Below the pieces are notes generated by a model. That model worked only from the letters and a program-made list of their open reading frames with translations. It was not told the DNA's origin and did no database searches. A DNA stretch of 5,068 bases from Hydrogenimonas sp. (lineage in GTDB: Bacteria > Campylobacterota > Campylobacteria > Campylobacterales > Hydrogenimonadaceae), in NCBI GenBank assembly GCA_021647345.1, contig JAKIUX010000106.1, positions 1 through 5,068 of the forward strand, read 5' to 3'. This document shows, one piece after another, positions 1-5,068 of this stretch (position 1 is its first letter; each line of letters opens with the position of its first letter). The translations under genes were made by a program, and so were the position numbers.

Positions 1-529
1 TCTGCATCAAAGAGTAGGTACTCTCTTGCATTCTGGCCCCTCCGCTGGCACTTACTATAACCACTCCGCACCTCTTCTTGATAGCCCTCTCAACCGCCCG
101 AACAATCTTTTCACCCTCAACTGAGCCGAGACTGCCCCCCATAAACGCGAAATCGAAAACTACAAGCTCTACAGGTTCCAAATCTATCGTACAAGAGCCG
201 CTTACTACCGAAGAGGTGCGCCCCGTCTTCTTTTTCGCCTCTTCGAGCCTCTTTTTGTAGCTCTTCTTGTCTACAAACTTCAACGGATCTACAGGCTCCA
301 GACCGCTGTCATGCTCAATGAAACTGCCCTCATCAGCCAAAAGCTTTATACGCTGCTCTGCAGATAGACGCATATGGTATCCGCACTTGGGACACACATG
401 GTGGTTCGCCTCGATCTCTTTATAGTACATTAGTGCGTTGCACTTCGGGCATTTTATCCAGTGTGCAGGCGCTTCCGCAGGCTTTGGGTGCTCTTTGCGT
501 ATACTTTTGAAAATATTTCCGAAATTCAT
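1..529 (-). CDS. accD: Acetyl-CoA carboxylase carboxyltransferase subunit beta (AccD), N-terminal part, runs off the left edge
   Basis: Translating down from the ATG at 529-527 gives 176 open codons to the window edge, beginning MNFGNIFKSIRKEH. AccD pairs with AccA in the cytoplasm to move the carboxyl group from carboxybiotin-AccB to acetyl-CoA, making malonyl-CoA for fatty acid synthesis. The N-terminal four-cysteine zinc ribbon is visible as C27-P-K-C30 and C46-P-K-C49 (bases 383-451). Next come the conserved stretches LEPVDPLKF (about residues 77-85) and FAFMGGSLGSVEGE (about 127-140), and then SASGGARMQES (about 160-170), which belongs to the crotonase-fold carboxyltransferase core. Bacterial AccD is usually about 280-305 residues, so roughly 60 percent is present and the rest lies beyond position 1. 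The ATG is supported by AAAGGA six bases upstream and by the usual AccD N-terminal length before the zinc ribbon. It follows the phosphatase gene by 3 bases. In E. coli the zinc ribbon has been reported to bind acc mRNA; whether that holds here is unknown. Identification is firm. Confidence 0.96.
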   Translation of the reverse strand, partial: MNFGNIFKSIRKEHPKPAEAPAHWIKCPKCNALMYYKEIEANHHVCPKCGYHMRLSAEQRIKLLADEGSFIEHDSGLEPVDPLKFVDKKSYKKRLEEAKKKTGRTSSVVSGSCTIDLEPVELVVFDFAFMGGSLGSVEGEKIVRAVERAIKKRCGVVIVSASGGARMQESTYSLMQ

Positions 530-541
530 TGTTTATCCTTT
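530..541 (-). promoter_or_regulatory. Ribosome binding site of accD, overlapping the end of the phosphatase gene
   Basis: On the minus strand AAAGGA (541-536) is followed by the phosphatase stop codon TAA (535-533), then ACA, then the accD ATG (529-527). The spacer is 6 bases. The Shine-Dalgarno element lies within the last two sense codons of the upstream gene, so ribosomes ending there could restart on accD. Confidence 0.75.
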
Positions 542-1258
542 ATCTTCCACTACGAGCCGCTTCAGTGACTCTAACATCTCTCGGCTTTTCGAAACTATAA
601 GAAGCCTATCCTCTTCGTAAATTTCAAGCTCTTCACACATCCAAAGCGCAGCGGCGAAGTCGTAGCTGCGCCTTGGGCCTGCAAAGATTACGAAGTCCAC
701 ATAGTGGGCATAGGCAAGAGAGAGGGCCACGGCACCTGGAGAGCGGAACTTGACGCCTTTGCTGTAGAGCTTTTGAGCTATATCGGGGTAGGCGTACGCC
801 CTCTCCAATATCCCCAATCTCGACCCTCTTCTCGGAACTACCGGCACGAATCTCTCTTCTGCTATCCTTCCAACTCTCAAAGGCCCATCCCCTTTATAGA
901 ATATATCACCGTTGGCAAGATTGATTACAACCGCCTCTTCGACTCTTCCACCCTTTTCTAAAGCTATAGATGAACCAAAGTATGGAAGTCCCGAAAGCGC
1001 ATTATCGCTTCCATCTATCGGATCCAAAATAACTCTGTGGCTGCCCGAACCGATCAGGCCGGACTCTTCTGAATCTATCTTTCCGAAGCTTCCGAGCACT
1101 TCTATATAGATCTCTTCGGCCACTCTATCTATTCCGGCTGTGCGGTCGCCTCCGGCTCCAATCTCAAATCGGCTGCCGTACTCATCTCTCCAGCCTCCGA
1201 TCAATATCTTTTTAATTTTGACTGCAGCTTTTGTGCAGGCTTGCAGAAAAGGAGTCAA
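533..1258 (-). CDS. Inositol-monophosphatase-family phosphatase (SuhB/CysQ/FBPase-like), compact, TTG start
   Basis: This 241-residue protein belongs to the Mg2+-dependent, Li+-sensitive sugar/nucleotide phosphatase superfamily. The visible metal core is S63-E64-E65-S66, then D79-P-I-D82-G-S-D85-N (bases 1001-1024), and near the C-terminus Y199-D200-F-A-A-A, which matches the usual W-D-x-A-A-G motif. E64, D79, D82 and D200 are the expected metal ligands. The earlier GGDRTAGID (about residues 36-44) fits the family's K/xDxVTxxD region. Family members act on inositol-1-phosphate, fructose-1,6-bisphosphate or 3'-phosphoadenosine-5'-phosphate; the sequence does not decide between them, so no symbol is given. 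The protein is shorter than the usual 255-275 residues: after D200 only about 40 residues remain, and the usual EAGG-x-VTD segment is not visible. No signal peptide is seen. The TTG at 1258 sits 4 bases after the gltD stop with GGGG seven bases upstream; no ATG or GTG is available in frame between the upstream stop and this point. It lies between gltD and accD. Confidence 0.9.
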   Translation of the reverse strand: MTPFLQACTKAAVKIKKILIGGWRDEYGSRFEIGAGGDRTAGIDRVAEEIYIEVLGSFGKIDSEESGLIGSGSHRVILDPIDGSDNALSGLPYFGSSIALEKGGRVEEAVVINLANGDIFYKGDGPLRVGRIAEERFVPVVPRRGSRLGILERAYAYPDIAQKLYSKGVKFRSPGAVALSLAYAHYVDFVIFAGPRRSYDFAAALWMCEELEIYEEDRLLIVSKSREMLESLKRLVVEDKG

Positions 1259-1269
1259 ATATCTACCCC
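1259..1269 (-). promoter_or_regulatory. Ribosome binding site that supports the TTG start of the phosphatase gene
   Basis: On the minus strand GGGG (1269-1266) runs into the gltD stop codon TAG (1265-1263), then ATAT, then TTG (1258-1256), giving a 7-base spacer. The element is modest, but its position matches the arrangement at the other two junctions, which favours initiation at this TTG. Confidence 0.55.
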
Positions 1270-2645
1270 AAAAGCTTTCTTATGATAGCTTTGGCAGCCT
1301 CTCTGCCGTCATATACCGCTGTAACGACCAGATCGGCGCCCCGCCGGCAATCACCTCCGGCATATACCCCTTTTGTAGAGGTTTCGAAATTCTCGTCTAT
1401 CTCGATACCTCCCCACTCGTTGGTCTCTATTCCGTTGGCCGAGAGAAACTCGTAAGGAACAGGGGAAAACCCAAGAGCGAAGATTACCACATCGGCATCT
1501 ACGCGGAATTCGCTCCCTTCGATCTCTTTGAGCCTCTGTCTTCCGCTCTCGTCCGGCTCTCCGAGAGCTGTTTTAAGCATCTCAACCCCAATGACTTCGC
1601 CCTCGTCGTTGACGATAACCTGCTTCGGAGAAGCGTTAAATACGAACTCGACACCCTCCTCCTTTGCGTTTTTATACTCTTTTCGAGATCCCGGCATATT
1701 TTTTGCATCCCTGCGGTAGAGACACTGTACGCTTCTGGCACCTTCTCGAAGAGATGTTCTGACACAATCCATAGCGGTATCTCCACCGCCTATGACGACA
1801 ACCCTCTTATCTTTCACATCAACACTTTTGTCGTATGGGTCGCCGAAGAGCTTCTTTTGGATATTGACCAGCAGATCCATCGCGAGCATACAACCTTTGG
1901 CATTTTCGTTAGGTATTCCCGCTCTGCGCTGTTTTGTTGCCCCTACCCCGATAAATACCGCATCGAAATTCTCTGTCAATCTATCAAAAGGCATATCTTT
2001 GCCTATCTTTATATTGTAATGAATCTTCAGACCTGCCTCTTCCATCCATTTGACACGTCTGAAAAGTACGCTCTTATCGAGCTTGAAACCAGGTATTCCG
2101 TATGTTAGGAGCCCTCCGGGGCGATCTGCCTTTTCGAATATCTCTACATCTATACCGGCTCTTAGAAGAAACGTGGCCGCCGAGAGACCTGCGGGACCAG
2201 AGCCTATGATGGCCACTTTCTTCCCTACCTTCTCCTCAGCAAACTTCGGAGTCAATCCAGCTTTGAAGCCTGTTTCACTGATGAAAGTCTCTATAGGCCC
2301 TATCGTTATGGCTCCATAACCGTCATTTAGCGTACAGTCTCCTTCGCAGAGTCTGTCGTGGGGGCAGATTCGTCCCATTATCTCCGGAAAAGGGGATGGC
2401 TCGTTGGAGAGGTTGAAGGCGAGCTCCAGATCTTTGTCCGCTACAGCTTTGAGCCAGTGGGGAATAAAGTTGTGAAGCGGACACTTATTAAGACAGTACG
2501 GGTCGCCGCACTGAATACAGCGCTCCGACTGGCTGGAGGCTTCGTTAGTATTGTATACTTCATAAATCTCTCTAAAATCTTTGATACGCTCTACAACATT
2601 GCGCTTTTTAGGGTCGATCCTCTCGACAAAAACAAAATTCTGCAT
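1263..2645 (-). CDS. gltD: Glutamate synthase (NADPH) small subunit
   Basis: This 460-residue cytoplasmic flavoprotein passes electrons from NADPH through FAD and Fe-S clusters to the FMN of GltB, which makes glutamate from glutamine and 2-oxoglutarate. The N-terminal Fe-S domain shows C43-x2-C46-x4-C51-x3-C55 (bases 2481-2519) and C94-x5-C100-x3-C104. The FAD Rossmann motif is VAIIGSGPAG (144-153) followed by EKADRPGGLLTYGIP (171-185). The second nucleotide-binding fold has VVVIGGGDTAMDC (282-294). The basic YRR at 310-312, before MPGSRKE, fits NADPH preference as in the E. coli-type enzyme. AGGD at 429-432 closes the FAD site. Length is normal for the family (about 450-480). The start is the ATG at 2645-2643, preceded by a strong GAGGGGGAG. 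The gene begins 4 bases after gltB ends and stops with TAG 4 bases before the phosphatase. Isolated GltD-like proteins can belong to other reductases, but the adjoining gltB settles this call. Confidence 0.97.
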   Translation of the reverse strand: MQNFVFVERIDPKKRNVVERIKDFREIYEVYNTNEASSQSERCIQCGDPYCLNKCPLHNFIPHWLKAVADKDLELAFNLSNEPSPFPEIMGRICPHDRLCEGDCTLNDGYGAITIGPIETFISETGFKAGLTPKFAEEKVGKKVAIIGSGPAGLSAATFLLRAGIDVEIFEKADRPGGLLTYGIPGFKLDKSVLFRRVKWMEEAGLKIHYNIKIGKDMPFDRLTENFDAVFIGVGATKQRRAGIPNENAKGCMLAMDLLVNIQKKLFGDPYDKSVDVKDKRVVVIGGGDTAMDCVRTSLREGARSVQCLYRRDAKNMPGSRKEYKNAKEEGVEFVFNASPKQVIVNDEGEVIGVEMLKTALGEPDESGRQRLKEIEGSEFRVDADVVIFALGFSPVPYEFLSANGIETNEWGGIEIDENFETSTKGVYAGGDCRRGADLVVTAVYDGREAAKAIIRKLLG

Positions 2646-2661
2646 TCTCTTACTCCCCCTC
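2646..2661 (-). promoter_or_regulatory. Ribosome binding site of gltD within the 3' end of gltB
   Basis: On the minus strand GAGGGGGAG (2661-2653) encodes the last residues of GltB and also forms a strong Shine-Dalgarno-like sequence. It is followed by the gltB stop TAA (2652-2650), then GAGA, then the gltD ATG. The spacer is 7 bases. This arrangement suits equal production of the two subunits by translational coupling. Confidence 0.8.
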
Positions 2662-5068
2662 GTCCAGATTCAACGGTACTTTTCTAAGCTCTTTGGGCCT
2701 AACCATCCAGAAGTTTCTAATCTCCATTCTAAAACTCTCCAATATCCTTTTCGCCTTTTCGCTTCCGGTCTCGTTATAGTACTCTTTCAGCAGCTTTTTC
2801 AGATAGTGGCGCGCTTCATCAGTATCGTCAGTATCTATTCTGTGAGCCTCTACAAGCTCTTGGTTTATATTTTCTACAAATGTGTGCTCAGTGTCGTAAA
2901 CAAATGCCAACCCTCCGGTCATTCCGGCACCAAAATTGACTCCGGTGCTTCCAAGAATCACCACTACTCCGCCCGTCATATATTCACAAGCATGGTCTCC
3001 GGTACCCTCTACAACCGCAAGAGCTCCGGAGTTTCTCACGCCAAACCTCTCTCCTACACTTCCGGCCACAAAGAGCTTTCCGCCTGTCGCTCCGTAAAGG
3101 CAGGTATTGCCGGCAGCCGAGAACTGCTCTCCCTGTCTGTTTGGAGAGACTATTATCTTTCCTCCGTTCATCCCCTTTCCGACATAATCGTTGGCTACAC
3201 CCTCTATCCGAAGAGTTACACCGTTTATGAGGAAAGCACCGAGAGATTGACCGGTAATACCTTTTAGTCTTATATCTATAGTATCTTCCGGCAGTCCGGT
3301 ATCTCCGTAATATTTGGCTATCTCACCGCTAATTCTTGCTCCGAAACTTCTATTGAGGTTACAGATATTACGTTTTACGACCACTTTGTTTGACGGATTT
3401 TGTATAGACGGATAGACCTCTTTTAGAACATCTTTTTCAAACTCATTTTTATCAAATGGCTCGTTAGACTCTACCTGGCAGGTGTCAGGCCCATCTAAGC
3501 GCATGAGAACAGAGCTGAAGTCAAACTTCTTGGCAAACTCATCATCTACAACTTTGAGCAGATCGCTGCGACCTATTAGATCCTCCAGGCTCTCATAGCC
3601 CAAAGATGCCATAATCTCTCTAACATCCTCGGCTAACAGAGTGAAGTAGTTGACAAGGCGCTCAACGGTTCCTTCATAGTGCTCTCTTAGCATCGTCTCC
3701 TGCGTAGCAATACCGACGCTGCATCGGTTCAGATGGCAGATTCTTAGCATTTTGCACCCTACCATAGCAAGTGCGCCGGTTCCAAAGGCATAGCTTTCCG
3801 CTCCAAGTAGAGCCGCTTTGACAATATCTATGCCGGTTTTAAGGCCGCCGTCAGTCTGTAGGTGGACATTTTGTCGAAGATGGTTGGCTTTAAGAGCATT
3901 GTGAGCCTCAGAGAGTCCTGTCTCCCACGGATTTCCGGCAAACTTAATAGAGCTTAGTGCAGCAGCTCCGGTTCCGCCGTCTCCTCCAGAGATAATTATC
4001 TTGTCGGCATAAGCTTTCGCGACTCCTGCGGCGATGGTCCCGACGCCTGCGGTAGAGACAAGCTTTACAGTGATCGTCGCTTCAGGGTTTACCTGCTTGA
4101 GGTCGAAGATGAGCTGTGCCAAATCTTCAATGGAGTATATATCGTGATGCGGCGGCGGAGAGATTAGCGTTACACCCGGCATCGTGTGGCGAAGACGGGC
4201 GATAAGTGCGGTAACTTTATGGCCTGGAAGCTGTCCGCCCTCGCCAGGCTTGGCCCCTTGGGCTATCTTTATCTGTATCTCTTCGGCACTTCTAAGATAT
4301 GCTGGCGTAACACCGAATCGTCCAGATGCGATCTGTTTGATTTTCGAGTTTTTTATCGTTGCAAACCTTGCAGCATCTTCACCGCCCTCACCGCTGTTGG
4401 ACTGAGCGCCGATCCTGTTCATAGCTTCGGCAATACTCTCATGCGCCTCAGGAGAGATCGAACCAAGACTCATAGCGGCACTGGCAAAACGTTTGAAGAT
4501 CGACTCTACAGGCTCCACCTTCTCTACCGGTATCGGCTTTCTGTCGCTTTTTAACTCGAAAAAGTCTCTTATCATCTTTAGGCCGCGCCCCTCTATCATA
4601 CCTTTCAGTACCGCAAAATCCTCTTTTTTGCCCGTTATTGATGCCTCTCTTATCGCCTTCATTGTGTTGGGTGCGAAGTCGTGATACTCGCCTCTGTCCA
4701 CATACTTGTAGAAGCCGCCCACGTTAAGAGGAAAGAGCTTTCTTAGATGCTCATGCTCGTAAGCCTCTTTTTGGTACCTCTCTATCCTCTCTTCGATATC
4801 GGAGTATCCGAGGCCAGGCACAAGCACGTGAGAGTTTCTGAAGCAATCTTCCACTACATCTTTAGAGAGTCCAAGCACATCAAAAAGAGCGGAGTTTCGG
4901 TATGAGGCTACTGTCGATATTCCCATTTTAGACATTATTTTCAAAATTCCCGCTCCCAGCGCGGAATGTACCTTTTTAAACTCATTTCGCATCTCGTAAT
5001 CGGTAAGAGACTTTTTTGAAAGAAGTCTGTAAACCGTCGCATAGAGCATATAAGGATATACTGCGGAG
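2650..5068 (-). CDS. gltB: Glutamate synthase large subunit, C-terminal part (central, FMN and GXGXG domains), start beyond the right edge
   Basis: The frame is open through the right edge. The ATG at 5049 is an internal methionine: the codons before it read SAVYPY, continuing the GltB motif usually seen as GA-x-A-x-NPYLA. About 805 residues are visible of an expected 1,450-1,520. The missing N-terminus would hold the class II glutaminase domain and much of the central domain. Numbering from the internal Met, residues 1-140 end the central domain (ILKIMSKMGISTVASYR at 35-51). The FMN-binding synthase domain spans about 185-480, with SLGSISPEAHES (194-205), AKPGEGGQLPG (266-276), ISPPPHHDIYS (296-306), SGGDGGTGAA (354-363) and TDGGLKTG (399-406). 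The 3Fe-4S ligands are C432-x5-C438-x4-C443 (bases 3721-3756). The beta-helical GXGXG domain spans about 555-735, rich in GG turns such as YMTGGVVVILG. The C-terminal TGSEKAKRIL (761-770) is typical of the family. Reaction: 2-oxoglutarate plus glutamine plus NADPH gives two glutamates. The gene ends with TAA 4 bases before gltD. No frameshift or lost key residue is seen. Confidence 0.97.
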   Translation of the reverse strand, partial: SAVYPYMLYATVYRLLSKKSLTDYEMRNEFKKVHSALGAGILKIMSKMGISTVASYRNSALFDVLGLSKDVVEDCFRNSHVLVPGLGYSDIEERIERYQKEAYEHEHLRKLFPLNVGGFYKYVDRGEYHDFAPNTMKAIREASITGKKEDFAVLKGMIEGRGLKMIRDFFELKSDRKPIPVEKVEPVESIFKRFASAAMSLGSISPEAHESIAEAMNRIGAQSNSGEGGEDAARFATIKNSKIKQIASGRFGVTPAYLRSAEEIQIKIAQGAKPGEGGQLPGHKVTALIARLRHTMPGVTLISPPPHHDIYSIEDLAQLIFDLKQVNPEATITVKLVSTAGVGTIAAGVAKAYADKIIISGGDGGTGAAALSSIKFAGNPWETGLSEAHNALKANHLRQNVHLQTDGGLKTGIDIVKAALLGAESYAFGTGALAMVGCKMLRICHLNRCSVGIATQETMLREHYEGTVERLVNYFTLLAEDVREIMASLGYESLEDLIGRSDLLKVVDDEFAKKFDFSSVLMRLDGPDTCQVESNEPFDKNEFEKDVLKEVYPSIQNPSNKVVVKRNICNLNRSFGARISGEIAKYYGDTGLPEDTIDIRLKGITGQSLGAFLINGVTLRIEGVANDYVGKGMNGGKIIVSPNRQGEQFSAAGNTCLYGATGGKLFVAGSVGERFGVRNSGALAVVEGTGDHACEYMTGGVVVILGSTGVNFGAGMTGGLAFVYDTEHTFVENINQELVEAHRIDTDDTDEARHYLKKLLKEYYNETGSEKAKRILESFRMEIRNFWMVRPKELRKVPLNLDEGE

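Noticed and set aside
1499..1786. A 95-codon minus-strand open frame inside gltD in another reading frame
   Set aside because: It lies fully within the NADPH-binding half of gltD, and its Arg/Ser-rich translation is typical of an out-of-frame reading.
1140..2108. A 322-codon open frame on the plus strand, opposite gltD and the start of the phosphatase gene
   Set aside because: It begins with GTG, runs codon-in-register antisense to gltD, and its translation has no recognisable domain. Such frames stay open when the sense gene rarely uses TTA, CTA or TCA codons. gltD on the other strand is unmistakable.
2581..3267. A 228-codon open frame on the plus strand opposite gltB
   Set aside because: It is also codon-in-register antisense to gltB, crosses the gltB-gltD junction, and its translation looks like low-information Ser/Leu/Tyr-rich sequence. 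It is a shadow of gltB.
4186..4554. A 122-codon plus-strand open frame opposite the FMN domain of gltB
   Set aside because: It overlaps one of the most conserved parts of gltB and its translation matches no family I recognise.
2650..5049. Treating gltB as a complete 799-residue protein starting at the ATG at 5049
   Set aside because: The frame stays open to the window edge and the preceding codons (SAVYPY) continue a conserved GltB motif. The protein also lacks the N-terminal glutaminase domain, so the ATG is internal. A stand-alone synthase-domain protein of the archaeal type would need a start and ribosome binding site here, which are not seen.
1..5068. Search for a mobile element, CRISPR array, RNA gene, terminator or novel defence-type system
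   Set aside because: The window is almost entirely filled by four recognisable housekeeping genes with 3-4 base gaps. I saw no repeat array, inverted terminal repeats, tRNA-like segment or hairpin followed by a T-run in a position where a terminator would act.

Overview
The window looks like an ordinary bacterial chromosome segment, most likely from a Campylobacterota (Epsilonproteobacteria) member of the Sulfurovum, Sulfurimonas or Hydrogenimonas kind. That guess rests on protein character (for example the AccD stretch SGGARMQESTYSLMQ), on roughly balanced base composition with frequent AGA and ATA codons, and on the pairing of an inositol-monophosphatase-family gene with accD, which I remember from Campylobacter genomes. 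It cannot be proved from this sequence alone.

All four genes are on the minus strand, so the window reads right to left. At the right edge is the C-terminal part of gltB (2650-5068, start outside the window), the large subunit of glutamate synthase. It is followed by gltD (1263-2645), the small FAD/Fe-S subunit, then a compact inositol-monophosphatase-family phosphatase (533-1258, TTG start). Last comes the N-terminal 176 codons of accD (2-529, end outside the window), the carboxyltransferase beta subunit of acetyl-CoA carboxylase.

The genes are separated by only 4, 4 and 3 bases. Each downstream gene has a Shine-Dalgarno-like sequence buried in the last codons of the gene before it. This points to one transcription unit with translational coupling. 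Coding sequence fills essentially the whole window: no gap exceeds 4 bases, and there is no visible room for a terminator or a separate intergenic promoter.

GltB and GltD together form the NADPH-dependent enzyme that turns glutamine plus 2-oxoglutarate into two glutamates, the second step of the GS-GOGAT ammonium assimilation route. AccD works with AccA to carboxylate acetyl-CoA to malonyl-CoA for fatty acid synthesis. The phosphatase between them has an intact metal-binding core, but its substrate cannot be told from sequence. I see no mobile element, CRISPR array, RNA gene, repeat family or broken gene, and no evidence of an undescribed system. The points most worth a second look are the short C-terminal half of the phosphatase, its TTG start, and the tight joining of nitrogen-assimilation and lipid-precursor genes.
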